Positions 1 to 12,245 of a stretch of 64,000 nucleotides of DNA are shown here, piece by piece. Under the pieces are notes generated by a model. It was not told where the DNA came from. It saw only the letters and a program-made list of their open reading frames with translations, and did no database searches. The position numbers and the translations under genes were made by a program. Source of the stretch: Brachypterus glaber (Eukaryota; Arthropoda; Insecta; Coleoptera; Kateretidae); the NCBI GenBank assembly GCA_958510825.1, contig OY294044.1, positions 78,166,895 to 78,230,894 on the forward strand. The letters run 5' to 3'. The number at the start of each line of letters is the position of its first letter. The stretch's first letter is position 1.

Positions 1-2136
1 TTTGTCAAAATTATTTATAATTATTATAAAGTACATAATCAATAAAGAATTTAATTTAATTAAGTACATAATTAGAAATGCATCAATTAAATGATTAAGA
101 AAGCTCTAGCTATTGGGTTATTGGAAGCAGGATGTGAGCAAGTTTTTTTTTTTATTATGAAGTTTAATGATTTGAAGTTTTGTTAAGATTGAAGAAAAAA
201 TGGATACAGAAGGAAACGGTTAAAAGGCGTGCAGGCTCGGGAAGAAGGAAGTGAAAATTTACTTAATTATTTAAGAGAACACCCTATACGAGACGCGGTT
301 TCATTACTAAGGAGTTCAAAGTTTTATTTCCCATAAGATTTACTAAATATTGTGTTTAAATGTTTTATATGAGTAAATATTCTAAATGTTTTTTCAGTTT
401 ATTATTTATTATATCTGGACCCCGGAGGTAAACGACACCATGTCACAAAAACGTAATTTTTCAGGAGAGCAAGTTTTCGATTCTTTTTTAACATTAAATG
501 CATGTTCTTGGGGCTCTCCATTCATTTTGTAAAAAAGAAGGAATATTAACATAAAAATGACCATCTTGGGGAGACTTCTTGCTTCTGCAGATCTGGAACC
601 TCTATATTTGCTAGTTTTCTATTTCTTCCAGCTTCATATACCAGGAGTTACTGTTATTTAACATTATTCGCATTCACGCATCATCTGTAATAATTTATTA
701 GAGACTACTAATAAACTTAAAGAAAAACTGACAATATGTCAAATTATTCTAACCTTTTTCTTAAAATCTTATTTAAACTATAAATTAATTAATAAAATTG
801 ACATTTTGGCATATTTAAAACTTGCATTTTTTGTGGGTCCAACTGTACTAATGAATATTTAATCAGAATAAAAACGTGCATAAATGACTATTGTATCTAT
901 AGATACCTACACATAATTATTTTCTTTTTAATTTACTAGGTATTTTATAGAAGCAATATGTCATGGATGATGGATACCTTTAATATCATTAATATTGCAT
1001 ATTTTACGAACACTTCACGCCCCTACACGTCTCCGTACATTTATTTATTAAATTAATTAATAAATTAATTAACTAAGGGGTAGTAAACGAATTTTTTTAC
1101 GAAAGTTTAAAATTCAAATCAATTAAATGAGTTTACCACCTGGCTGCATATCACGATAGCCATGCACGAGCACAGAATGGGAAGTATAATAAAATGTAGA
1201 TGGTACGATAATTATCTGGCATCAGATAATTTATAAATGAGTGTTAAATGTGGCCACGTGCTCGCTCGTGCCATCGGTGGTGGGGTTATATTTTTTGGTG
1301 TGAGCGGTCAAAATTATTACGGAACTACACTCAGGGGCGCCCACAGAATTTTTGATGGGGGGAAGCCCGTTCGGCTTTACAACAATATTGGGGTTTCTAA
1401 TTTTGAAATCTCGGGGTGCCAAAATATTCGGATCCAGATGTTTTTTGACGGAAATCGGGTTCGAGAATAAATTACACCAATCTCGAGATTTATTTCGGGA
1501 TCGAGATTACATTAGATTACGTTATAATCTAATTAGATAATTATCTATTAAAATTTAATGTAAACAATTTATGTTTTTATATATACTTATATATATTTTT
1601 AATTTTCTTACAGTGGAACAGATTAAGTGCCATCACAATGTTTTTAAATATTTAACACATAATATATAGCACCTCATGCGATTTTTTTTAATCTAAATTT
1701 TGACCTCAAGGTTTTGCATTTCTCAGATAATTCCTAATTGTATATGTGCAGATTATTTTATTAAATCTTTTAATTAATATTAGCGCCGCAGGCAAAATTG
1801 TTTAATATAAAAAGTCACGCATTTTCCAAACACTCTAATATAAACATTATTTTATAAAACTTCAAATAGCAAGAGGAAACTTCTTAAAATTTAACCCTTC
1901 ATATTTTTTAGAAATATTAATGTTTTGCATAAATTAATATTAATAGGTTATTAATAAACCTGCTTAGCATGGCAGGAAAAATTTTTTTAGAAATTTCAAA
2001 GACACGCATTTTTCAAGCACCTTTAAAAAGCAAATTGTTTTATAAAACCGTAGAGTGAATATATAAGTATATTCAGCCTACGATAAAACCTTTTATTTGG
2101 CATTTTTGGCGGGCGCGCCGCGTCCTAGAAGCTTTC
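1..2136. other. AT-rich non-coding sequence
   Basis: No reading frame here has coding character; the short open frames overlap on both strands and lack recognisable domains. I see no clear terminal inverted repeats. Short AT-rich self-complementary stretches occur around 1040-1075. Function unknown. Confidence 0.5.
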
Positions 2137-2219
2137 ACGTGACTGCACGTATCATACGTGACTGCACGTATCATACGTGACTGCACGTATCATACGTGAC
2201 TGCACGTATCATACGTGAC
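2137..2219. repeat. 19-bp tandem repeat, 4.4 copies
   Basis: The unit ACGTGACTGCACGTATCAT is repeated perfectly at 2137, 2156, 2175 and 2194, followed by a 7-bp partial copy. Each unit contains two ACGT cores and is partly self-complementary. It stands out as a GC-richer island in AT-rich DNA. Confidence 0.95.
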
Positions 2220-3451
2220 GTATGTGACTTTATTATCGGGATAAATAATTTTCCAATTTTTTAAAGCGAATTTCTTACAAAATATTTTAGTTTTGGACAT
2301 TGTAAGACAAAAAATCAGGCAAACGTGTTTTAAATTTTTAATAACTTTTGTCGTAGGTACTACTTTTATTTTGCAAGATAATTCCAGTGATTTATAGATA
2401 TTTCCACCCGTTTAAAAAGGGGTCATACTATAAATAAGTAAATTAGGTATCCCTTTAGGTAACGCTTCGTAACGCTGAGAATTAGCCCCCATTATAAATA
2501 CGTAACACTAGAAGCGAAAAAAATTGGTAAAAAACAAACCGATTTTATTCCTTTAAATTAATAAAGAGCATTACGTAAGGATACATCAACCTCCCCCTCT
2601 TAACGTATCGTAAGCACTACCTTCTCCCCTAAGCTTATGACAGTCAGCACAATTTTGCATGTTTTTATAGTGTAAGAGCACAAAACACTAACTGCGTTTT
2701 TGTGTACGCCATTACCAACTGGATGCAGATACATCATACTAACAGGCATCTTTTCGATATAACAGATATATTGGCAGTCATCTATGACACAGAGGCCGAA
2801 CTAAAAAGTTTAAGAGTGGGGGGAAATATTAGGAACATGACGATAATTGGCTCACCCACCTTATGATCCCAAAGGGTATCCGTTCTGAAAATTCTAAAAT
2901 TTTAGCCCATTTTAGCCAGTGTAAAAACTATTAATTATTTTCAATGTGTATTTATAAGTGTGGCAGAGTTTTGAAAGAGATTTCAATTAACTTTACACAA
3001 AAAAAGGGATAAAACGGAGCGTCCGCGAATAAAAAGTTATTCTAGATGACAGTCAGTCGATTTCAATTGAACACAGATCAAACATATTTGATGAAAATGC
3101 CGCTCCAATCGGTCGCTCTTTCATTTCCTTTAATCGAATATTCGACGCCACTTTTCAAATCGCTTTTCGCCATTGTCGATGGTGATCCATTTTCCAAAAT
3201 GGCGCCCGTCTTCACAATCATTCTCTCTTATTCTGATTGAAAAATAGAATACTGGTTGGAAAAAACCAATTTGTCACTCTTTTATACGATAAATTGAATA
3301 TTTGTAGATATTGAAACGCTTTCGGTTTAAATTTAAAGATATTCTCTGTTTTTTTATTGATACATAGTAATAAGTTGCGACAGAAAAATTGCTTTAATGA
3401 AGTTTAAAAGATGAAGAGTTACGTTACTTTGTTTCCACTATACCTAATTGG
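2220..3451. other. Unassigned non-coding sequence
   Basis: Stop-rich in all frames; no domain, repeat boundary or RNA gene recognised. The 64-codon open frame near 3046 shows no family resemblance and is probably chance. Confidence 0.45.
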
Positions 3452-3700
3452 TTTCCCATTTTGAAAATTTTAAAAATTTCGTGCAAAAATTTTTAAATTC
3501 TTTTTTTTTCGCGTATTTTTGCGTTTTTTGACGTTTTATGACGATATAAATCAATTTCAAGCAAAAAAAAAATGCGGGTCGGTCGGTCGATCGTTCTGTC
3601 CGGAAAATCTAGCAAGCAACTTAAGAACGCTTTAAGCTACAGACTTGAAATTTGCATACAGTTCTGTTAGCAAAAGTTCTCGCTCGGGATTGTTTTTGGT
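3452..3700 (+). repeat. Dispersed repeat, 'CTGTCCGG' family, copy 1
   Basis: The copy starts with TTTCCCATTTTGAAAATTTT. It then runs through a GCGTTTT...GACGATATAAATCAATTTC block, a run of A, CGGTCGGTCG and TCTGTCCGG, and ends with AAGAACGCTTTAAGCTA and AGTTCTCGCTCGGGATTG. The same ordered blocks recur near 8924-9420, 58930-59110, 60805-60960 and, inverted, at 61689-61902, with partial copies near 5098 and 53790. The class is unknown; no coding capacity is seen. Confidence 0.7.
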
Positions 3701-5253
3701 GAGACATGACTCAAGAAGAAATTTTATACTAAAATCTTAATTTTTTTGAAGCTCCGAGGCCGTTATAATAAATTATACTTTATTTTTACTCTCCCAGAAC
3801 GATAAGGACACAAAACGAAGCAAATATGCAGGCTCTTTTCCAAGTGGACCATACACCTTTAAATTCGTAAAAATTTTCACCTGTGGGGCTAGAGTTTTCT
3901 TGCATTTAAACTTTAAATACTAACACTTCTAAAATTAAAATAGGCTATGAAATTTCTATAGCTATAGCATCTTTACGTTATTTTTTATTGGACTTAAATA
4001 TCCTTCAATAGTTTCGCCTACAGCGCTAGAAAATATACTGTTTTTAAATTTAAATAGACCAGCACAGTTGTAAAATTTTTCACCTGCGGCGCTAGGACTT
4101 TCTTTACTTTCTTTATTTAAATTTTTAAAACTTGAGTTTTACTATATTAAAAAAGGCAGGAAATTAACAGAAGTAAAAAAAAAACATGAAAAAAATTTTG
4201 GCTGCGGCGCCATTTTCATTCTTTTCGGGATTTAGGAAAAAATGTTTTGGGCAATAATGAAATTTAAAAGATTAGGAGTAACGTAATTCTAAACAACTTT
4301 TAAAGATATCCGTCCGTAATGCCAACTTTTTTTATGTGTTTTTTTACCCTTCTAAACATCTGATAATAAAGCCCTTTAATTATAAATACACATAAAAAAT
4401 GTTATTAATTAAAAATGGAATACATCAATTCAGGGTTAAAACATATGGTTCATCAAATTTTAATTTTATGGCGCCTTGAAGAAAATGACAACTAAAAATG
4501 CACAGTTTACAGAGAGGTAAACCCCGCATTTTTCGTATTGCACCCTGAAGATATTGTTGAGTCTAAGTTCATATACTTAGGTAAAATGGATGGCATATAT
4601 ATGCATATATATGACATATATGACATCATACATTTTGGATATGGTTGAGGCTTTATAGACATTTTAGTTTAATCGGCACAGGGACAAGATAGATGCCTCT
4701 CTTATATACATATATATATACATAAGGGAAATTTTAGCGCATGATGTCATTATCTTACAAGTAAATCCTTTATATCTCCATAATTCCTAAATCGATTTCA
4801 TTTATTTATTTACTTAAAAAAAACTAGAGGAATTCCTATAGACCTAAGGGATTTCTTGGAAGAGTGTTTCACCTTTGACAATACATGTAGGGGAGACCGG
4901 GGTCAATTGTAACATTTTACATGAAATGGGTTCTGGACGCTAGTGTTTTCTGCTTAATGTTAATATTACGCATAATATGCAGTGCATATATTGAGTGGTG
5001 TGTAGGTAAAAAAATCAATCGTTTGTTAATAATTACAAAAAAAAAAAAAATTGGTTCGGTATTTTTTTACTAAAAAAAAAATATTTCCAGCCTTAAGGGG
5101 TCGATTGATTGGTAGGTCGCTGGGTCAGTCGGTAAGGATCTCATTTTGTACGGGAAATCCTGTAAGCACGATAACTCAGTAACGATTTAAGAACGATTTG
5201 ACCTAGGGACTTAAAATTTGGCAAATGGGTTTCTTACCCACATTTCTCGGTTA
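3701..5253. other. Non-coding sequence with degenerate repeats
   Basis: Imperfect copies of TTTTCACCTGYGGCGCTAG occur near 3880, 4010, 4078 and 4200 about 70-130 bp apart, which suggests a decayed tandem array. Short TA-rich microsatellites lie at about 4590-4625 and 4700-4722. At 4890 the motif GGGGAGACCGGGGTCAATTG looks like an isolated transposon tip. A partial 'CTGTCCGG'-family copy occupies about 5098-5250. Confidence 0.45.
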
Positions 5254-6321
5254 TGGGCTGTTCAAGAATGACGTCATCTATTTTTGAACCCCCCCCCCCC
5301 CTCCCCCCTTCGTCACTTTTCGTCACTTTTGCCTTGACCCCCCTATAAAACAGAAAAAAATTACGTCATCTTTTGGAAGCCCCCCCCCCCCTATACTGTC
5401 CTACGAAGCTAGAAAGCAGTAACTCCATTTGTCATTTGGACAAAACAAGCGACGTTTTCCTGTGAACTCTGATGTAATATTTTGAAAACGCTGCTATTGA
5501 CAATTGGAGTTACTGCCCTACTAAGCTAGAAAGCAATAACTCCATTTGTCGCATAGCAGTGTTTTCAAAATATTACATCAGAGTTGACGTCAAAACGTCG
5601 CTAGGGGGACGTTTCTAATAAATATTTAATATAATCTTTAATAATTTATTTATATGCCTATACCTATATACTGCCCTACTAAGCTGGAAAGCAGTAGCTC
5701 CATTTGTCGCATAGCGACTCTGATGTAATATTTTGGAAACGCTGCTATTGATAAATGAAGTAACTGCTTTCTAGCTTAGAGGGCAGAAAAGGTAAATCTA
5801 CTAAAATATAAAAACAATTAAATTTTAATATACAGGGTGATTCAGAAATAGGGTCATTAATAAGGATTATACATAGGAAAATATGAAAAAAAAAATCCTA
5901 TAAATATATGCCCAAAAATGCGTCATAAGGGAGCTAAGCCCCTTTGAAAGTGGCTAAAAAATCGGTTTTTATTTAATAACTCAGGAACCCTTTGAGGTAC
6001 AGAAACGAGGTTTTGACTGTAAATTAATCTTAATAAGGCCCATCTTTGTATGTTATCTTCATGTTCTTATTTTAACCAGAGGTGTATGAAACGGGGTAGC
6101 CTTATCAGTTTTTTGTCCCAAACTTTTTTCTGTGTAAATTTTATGTAATTTTATTTTTGGTTTGGACTTATTTTCATAATTTTTTTTTTAAATATACCTT
6201 TTTTTTAAAGGTGACGTCACTTTTAGCCGGACTCCTCCTCGCCCCTTCGTCACTTTTCGTCACCTTCTGACCAACCTCCCCCCCTCCCCCTATGAAGTTG
6301 ACGTCATTCTTAAACAGCCCC
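5254..6321. mobile_element. Non-autonomous DNA element with TTA target duplication (PIF/Harbinger-like)
   Basis: The left end TGGGCTGTTCAAGAATGACG and the reverse complement of the right end (GGGGCTGTTTAAGAATGACG) match at about 18 of 20 positions. Both ends are bordered by TTA (5251-5253 and 6322-6324), the 3-bp duplication usual for PIF/Harbinger. The 1.07-kb body holds poly-C tracts, a nested compound foldback (5390-5786) and a stray TACAGGGTGATTCAGAAA tip at 5832. No transposase frame remains. Confidence 0.75.
5390..5786. mobile_element. Compound foldback element
   Basis: The motif CTAGAAAGCAGTAACTCCAT or its complement occurs four times in alternating orientation (about 5410, 5500-5550, 5685 and 5755-5775). 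Each is linked to an arm reading CTCTGATGTAATATTTTG. The outer ends are inverted copies, so the region can fold on itself in more than one way. It lies inside the 5254-6321 element. Confidence 0.8.
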
Positions 6322-7179
6322 TTAGATAAAAATTGGGGTAAAGGGGTAAATAGGGAAAAATAGAAATTTTACGCGACATTACTCGACATTACTTGATATT
6401 ACGGACTTTTATTTTTTTCTACGATTGTTTCACCATCAGGCTCAGACGGCTCATATGCCAAACGTTGAGAAAAAAATTTACGAAAAATTACCGTGCTGGT
6501 ACTAAATTTGGTGTTTGTATTATGAAAAAATTACTTTGGCTATTAGAGAAAAACTAATGTTATTTTTATATAATTTTTCTATTTTTTTTTTTGTAAATTT
6601 TAAATCCGTACATGCGCTCTAAGAAAGCAAGGAATTTTTAACTAGATTTCTTTTCCGTGCAGCCTTTTTGTTGATCGCATCATCAGATAACCTGATTCAG
6701 ATTAGCAAGAATAAAATAAAATTTTATCATAGAATAGAATTTGGTTGAATAATTGTCACTTGATAATAAAAATATTCGGCATATGGCCTTTAATGAAACA
6801 TTTGGGCATATCTAGATTAAGATAATTAAGGACTTAAAAAGTTAAACATTAATTATAACTTGACCCTACCCTATCTAGTATCTAGCTTTATCTATTTTCA
6901 CCTAACCTATTATTTATGAAAGTAAAACAAATAAATACCTTTTTAAAATACCCCAAAGTGGTTTGAATTTAATTTTATTAATTTATCTGATAAAATTAAT
7001 GACCTTACATTTTTTAAATTATATCTAACCCACCTATAGAAAAAGAAAATAAAATAAATTGGTGTAATAAATGAAAGACGATTAATATTTAGAAAAGAAC
7101 CGGTGCACAGCGGTGCTAAAAAATGTTTGAATTTTATAGAGACAGGATTTTTTAATTTTAAACAAATGTCAGTTAAATA
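6322..7179. other. Unassigned AT-rich sequence
   Basis: No coding signal, tRNA or clear repeat boundary is visible. A short open frame at 6943-7194 overlaps the next dispersed repeat and is not supported. Confidence 0.4.
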
Positions 7180-7445
7180 TTTTATCCAATACATTCAGAT
7201 AATAAGACAATTACTGACTTTATTTTAAATAAAACAACGTATTAATAACCCACACGTGGTTTTTACTCTACGGATTGGACAATTATTTATTTTACCCACT
7301 CAAATGTCACTTGTCAAACTACTTTCTTGTAAATGTCATTAAATTTTTTAATAAAAATGAATATCTAAGCTATTTATTGGATAAAACTTTGTATGCCATT
7401 CGTGAGTAAACTAATATTGCCCTCTCTAAAATTAACCCACTCCAA
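7180..7445 (+). repeat. Dispersed repeat, 'TTTATCCAATACAT' family, copy 1
   Basis: The copy runs from TTTATCCAATACATTCAGAT through TTATTTTACCCACTCAA, TGTCACTTGTCAAA and ATTTATTGGATAAAA to AATATTGCCCTCTC. The same ordered blocks recur at 11283-11530 in this orientation and at 38375-38690 inverted, which establishes a family of about 260-320 bp. TTATCCAAT near one end and ATTGGATAA internally form an inverted pair. Confidence 0.85.
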
Positions 7446-8454
7446 CCGGCCTCGTGACTTAATTTTCTCTTGGGAAAAATCCGAGTTTCCTCTCTCGTAA
7501 TATAAATAACTATTTCCTACTGTAGAAAATTCTAGTGAGAATCGTTGTAGTATTTTGTTTTTCAGTATTTCTCTTTTAAAACAAAATTTCATACATAAAA
7601 CTAATTAATAATTAAGTATGAATATATTACTATTATTATTTATTGTTTACCAAAAAATACCATAAAATATTCTTTTTATAAAATATAATGACAGTTTTTC
7701 TGGGTTGTCTTTTTAATATGAACGAGCCTAGCGCGGTACCGCACTGGTCAGTAACTGAGTGAACTATTGACAGAACAGTAATTTGCAATTTAAAAATGGA
7801 TAAAAAAAAGGTTTTAGTTTAGCAATTGAGAATGGAATTAAATTAACCAAATTAAAGAATATGTCTGTAAAAATATTAAGATAGGTAATAAAACAATTTA
7901 TATCATTTCGCCATGAAAAATATAAAAGTTGGCTTGACATAATATAAATTTAAAAAAAATAGTTTTCCGAATTACACACGATTCTTTGAATTATCAGAAA
8001 AAAATTACACTTTCATTCAAATTTGCTGTCAAAGGAAATAAAAACTCCAGGGGCATGCCCTGGTCCTAATTATTTCCAGACAGCAAATTTTCATGAAAAC
8101 AGTGAATTTTTCCCGCACAATTCACAGCCTCTTGTATAATATATGATAATTTATCACTGATAAAATCTCGGATAAAAAAATATTACTTTATCGAATATTA
8201 ACCTAATATTCGCAGAATACAAATATTTAAATAATTAAAAAATAGCAATTTTCCTAACAAGTGTGGAAAGAAGCTCTTTTCCGCACTATATTGCAATCAA
8301 TCAAGTGCGGAAAAGCCTCTTAACGCATGCGTTAGGAAAAATATTTTTTTACGAGCTGAATTTAAATAAAATATGCTTTATTATTTTTTTCAATAAGAAA
8401 AACAATTAACCGTTAAGAAATTTAAACATTTTTATAATTTTATGAATAAATATA
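7446..8454. other. Non-coding sequence with two foldback MITEs
   Basis: 7987-8126 folds on itself: CAAATTTGCTGTC and its complement flank the perfect palindrome CCAGGGGCATGCCCTGG at 8048-8064. 8249-8341 is a second foldback whose outer arms read TTCCTAAC and GTTAGGAA and whose inner arms read CTTTTCCGCAC and GTGCGGAAAAG. The rest is AT-rich and unassigned. Confidence 0.65.
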
Positions 8455-8923
8455 GGGGAACAGGGGGCACAGTGAGTCATTGGGCACAATGAATCGTTGA
8501 CTATAACTCTACCAATATTAGTTTTAGAAACGCCGCTGCTTAATGGCACGCTAAGAAGACGTTTCTCTAGATAAAGGGTCAGTTGCCGGCAAACCTGCGT
8601 GGCGGGTGTTGAAGTGAAGAGGTGACTGCATAAAATAAATAATGAAAGTATTTTTTTTTGTTAATCTGTTAATTAGATATATTTGTATTACTTTTACGTA
8701 AATTCCAGTGTAATTTGGCATTTTTATATTCTTTATTAACTCTTAAATAAGTGTGTTTACACAAATTTATCAGATATTTGGTATGTTTTTTTATGTCCAC
8801 TTTGAACTGGTCTGGTTACTGGGGGACACAGTGAGTCAAAGACCGATTAGACACAGTGGCTCATGATCCACTGTGCCTCAACTGTGATTAAATGTTCCTG
8901 TATATTTATAATTAAAATTATTG

Positions 8924-9420
8924 CTTTCCCATTTTGAAAATTTTCAAAATTTAGGAAATTTTTTGCGTTTTATGTCGATATAAATAAATTCCAAGCAAAA
9001 AAAATTGTTGGTCGATTGGTCGGTCTGTCCGGGAAATCTTGTGGGAGGATTGGTGTAGTGGACTACCGCGTCGTACTTGGCGAGTTTACTACACAAATAG
9101 CGTGAGTTCGATTCTCACCGGCGCCGATTTGCCTTTTTCAGTTAATTAATAATTGAAATTTGGCGAATGCTTAAGTTAAGCGGACACTCCCTATAAATTG
9201 GTTCGAAAGTCAATTGAAGCCGGTGGTACCCTCTACTACTAGCCAACACAAGTCCTGGACTTAGGGGATGCTTAATTAAGTAGAATAGTACGAGGTTAAA
9301 CAAATGTAATGTAATGTAATAACTTAGGAACTCTTTAAGCTAGAGACTTTGGCATACAGGTATGTTACCAAAAGTTCTCGCTCGGGATTGTTCACCAAAA
9401 AAATTATTTTTTTCCAAATC
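8924..9420 (+). repeat. Dispersed repeat, 'CTGTCCGG' family, copy 2, split by a SINE
   Basis: The copy runs from TTTCCCATTTTGAAAATTTT to GGTCTGTCCGGGAAATCTTG, is interrupted at 9041-9322, then resumes with AACTTAGGAACTCTTTAAGC and AAAAGTTCTCGCTCGGGATT. Comparison with the copy at 3452-3700 shows the interruption clearly. Confidence 0.8.
9041..9322 (+). mobile_element. tRNA-derived SINE
   Basis: The 5' part looks like a tRNA: an A box TGGTGTAGTGG (9051-9061) and a B box GAGTTCGATTC (9104-9114). A perfect T-arm stem is present (GTGAG 9102-9106 with CTCAC 9114-9118). The acceptor stem does not close (GTGGGAG against GGCGCC), so it is not a working tRNA gene. A tRNA-unrelated body of about 170 bp follows, ending in a (TAATG)n tail at about 9305-9322. 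It interrupts another repeat, which marks the insertion limits. The tail and Pol III boxes are typical of insect SINEs. Confidence 0.8.
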
Positions 9421-9980
9421 CAACCCCTTAGGGGTGGTGATGATTTTTTTGAAAATTGGTTTATACAATATACAATCAATGTATACATTTAACATTGTTT
9501 TTCAGGGTCTTGATTTACGTTAGTTTATTTTGACTTTTGTTTTTTTTTTTCTTACTTAAGAGTTTCATTTTCAAGGTTTTGATTACCTACGTTAATTAAT
9601 TTTAAGTTTTGTTTTTTGTTACCAAAGAGTTTTATTCAAGTTTATTTAACTATGTAGGTATATAAAATAAACATTTTTTTTTAATTAATAAATTGACTTA
9701 ATTTATTTAAATATCACCATTAACTGTACCCCATACTGACTCACTGTACCCCTTGCAGTGTTTCACTGTACCCCGTACTGGGGGCTCAGTGAATCAAATG
9801 ACGTACTGTCAAAAAAGTGCTTGTAAAAAATCATGGTCTATTCATTTTTAATTTAAATCTGCAAATGATGTTAGCTTAAAGATCAAAGAAACGTAGTATG
9901 AAAAAAAATCTGAGTTATTATCAAAACTTTTAAAAATATGCTCTGAAAAAGTAAGTGACTCACTGTGCCCCCTGTTCCCC

Positions 9981-11282
9981 TACCAATAATAAAACTACGT
10001 AATTAAGAAGTTAAACAATCTTAACATATATTTAAAAAAAAAAACTGGGTTCGCTTACTGGGTGCGTAATATACTAGAATTGTACTTTTTTTTATTTTTC
10101 TAACTAATAGATTAGGCAAAGAAATAATATAATACTGATAATGGATTGTATATTCTTGAAAAAAGTATGTTAAATGACATGTGGTAGCAAGAGGGAACGA
10201 TTTTAGATAAAATAATACACAGAGAAGCATAAAACGAAATAAAAAGGCACGTAAAACAATGAGTCGGGAGGAATAAAAGCGTTGCAAGTTGTATATCGCA
10301 ATTTTAATTATAATTCCGAGCTCGCTCTCAGATTCAGTCATTTAGGCGAGAACAGACATCAGAGATATCCCTAACAAAACCCATTTGAATCCGCTGGTTC
10401 TAAATGCCCTCAAAAACTACACTTAAAAATGTAAATATGTATGCTACGTTTTAGCGTACATTAAAATTTGAAAAACTTTTAATTTAATGTTTTCTCAGGG
10501 TCGCACCTAGTAAAGAGAAAAGAACAACCAAAAAAGAAAAATCAAAAAAAGTTTAAAAAATATAATATTTTTAAAAATGTTCGACTTCCTTACTTAACCC
10601 CGATTTTTACCAATACCAATCCCATCCGAGTACTTAAGGAACCTATGGTTCAAATTTGAGGTCAACCGTCACTATTGAACTTGTTTTTACAATCCTGCAT
10701 TAGGTTTGTTCGTTGGGACTGCACTTTCTCTCACTGACGTACATTTTTCACTCACAGACTCAACCAAATAAGTACCTACTGTATTCTTTTTTTTTTAAAT
10801 CTTTAACATAATAATTTATTATTGATAAATGACCGTGTTCAACTCTAAAATGTAAAAGTACAGGAACCAACAAACATATCTATAAATTTATGTAGAAAGT
10901 TACATACCTAACCTCAAATAGGTAATTGAAGGAACCTTCTAGTGCTATCTAGTGTTCTGTGGTGCTATCTCCGCGTTAAGAGACAAGCTGCTTAAAAGTC
11001 AACCTATCTTTTTTTATTTTGACATTAGTTGGGGTACAATTAATTGTTTTTTCGCGCTGGCAACATCGGTTTAACAGACTATTTGGGTAGGTAAATTAAG
11101 TCAGAAGAGTGTCAAAAAGAATTCTTTCTAAGATACATTAATAAATGAGACCTACATGTATGAAAAGAAAAAAATATAGTCACCTCAACCATAAAAATAG
11201 TAAAATATGGCACAACTATTACCATGTTTACACCCTAATAGAACAAAGGTTCTAAGAATATTCTTAGATATTTCTAAAAATA
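9981..11282. other. Unassigned non-coding sequence
   Basis: No gene or element boundary recognised. The 106-codon frame at 10021-10341 on the minus strand is rich in F, Y and L, as expected from AT-rich noise, and has no domain. Confidence 0.4.
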
Positions 11283-11530
11283 TTCTTTATCCAATACATA
11301 CAGATAATAAGACAATTACCAGCTTTATTTTAAACAGATAAACTCAATAATAACCCACGCGTGGCTTTTACTTTATTGAGTGGATAATTATTTATTTTAC
11401 CCACTCAACTGTCACTTGTCAAATTATTTTCTTGTAAATGTCATTAAAATTTTTAATAAAAATATGAATTCCTAAGCTATTTATTGGATAAAACCTTGTA
11501 TTGCACTCATGGGTAAACCGATATTGCCCA
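11283..11530 (+). repeat. Dispersed repeat, 'TTTATCCAATACAT' family, copy 2
   Basis: Blocks TTTATCCAATACATACAGAT, AATAACCCACGCGTGGCTTT, TTATTTTACCCACTCAACTG, ATTTATTGGATAAAA and GTAAACCGATATTGCCCACT appear in the same order as at 7180. It is closer to the inverted copy at 38375-38690 than to copy 1. Confidence 0.85.
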
Positions 11531-11604
11531 CTCCAAATATTTAGTTAAAGTAAATTGCTTATTTTAAATAAAAAATTAAAAAAATAACAGCGGGTGTTTC
11601 TTTT

Positions 11605-11955
11605 GTTTGGATAGGGGCGCCAAATTTATTAGAAACGCTCAGGGACAAAAGCTTTTTTTTTCGGGGTGATTTTCTGTTTTTGTAGGGCCGACAAGGGGGG
11701 CGTTAAATTTTGTAGAAACGTTTTTTTTTCGGAGGGTGATTATTTGTCTTGGTAGGGGCGCCAAGGGTGGCGCAAAATTTTTTAGAAACGCTTAGGAGGG
11801 ACATAACTATTTTTTCGGAGGGTTTTTTTGTTTGTTTTGGTAAGGGCGACAAACTTTTTAGAAATGCTCAGGGCAAAGCTTTTTGCTATTTTCTAGGGTT
11901 TTTTTGTGTCTTGGTAGGGGCGCCAAGGGATGGGCGCCAAATTTTGTAGAAATAT
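11605..11955. repeat. Degenerate tandem repeat, ~75-85 bp unit, about 5 copies
   Basis: Each unit carries TAGGGGCGCCAA (or GCGACAA), an AAATTTTGTAGAAACG block and a T-run followed by CGGAGGGT. Units begin near 11610, 11684, 11752, 11840 and 11916. The open frame at 11749-11949 arises from the repeat and is not taken as a gene. Confidence 0.75.
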
Positions 11956-12245
11956 AAAATTCTATTCCCCCCCCCCCCCAAACAAAATCCTATCTACGCG
12001 CCTGAATCATATTCTTTCTTTATTCTGTTATTACCAACTAGAGTTTAAAATAAATGGAACCCATTTTCTTCCGACTTAATAAACCTTTTCTTTGAAAATG
12101 TGCGCACATGCAATTTGTGACATCTAATGCCAAAACATAGTAACCAACAAACAAATAACGAACATTACGTTACATTAAGGCTCTCTAGTTAATGGCACGT
12201 AATGGCACATGTAACGTTTTTACGGTTGTGTGAATTGGACCTTGC

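Larger units (their letters stand above)
8455..9980. mobile_element. 1.5-kb element with 25-bp terminal inverted repeats and TA duplication
   Basis: The left end GGGGAACAGGGGGCACAGTG (continuing AGTCA) is matched exactly by the complement at the right end (9956-9980), and both are flanked by TA (8453-8454, 9981-9982). CACTGTGCC or CACTGTACC motifs recur internally near both ends. The interior carries a 'CTGTCCGG'-family repeat, itself split by a tRNA-derived SINE. No transposase frame is seen. The class is Tc1/mariner-like by target site only. Confidence 0.85.

Noticed and set aside
2137..2219. CRISPR-like array
   Set aside because: Units are contiguous with no spacers, and the genome is clearly eukaryotic.
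9041..9126. Functional tRNA gene
   Set aside because: A and B boxes and T stem are present, but the acceptor stem does not pair, no clean anticodon stem forms, and the sequence continues into a SINE body and tail.
11749..11949. 66-codon repeat protein
   Set aside because: Reads through degenerate minisatellite units.
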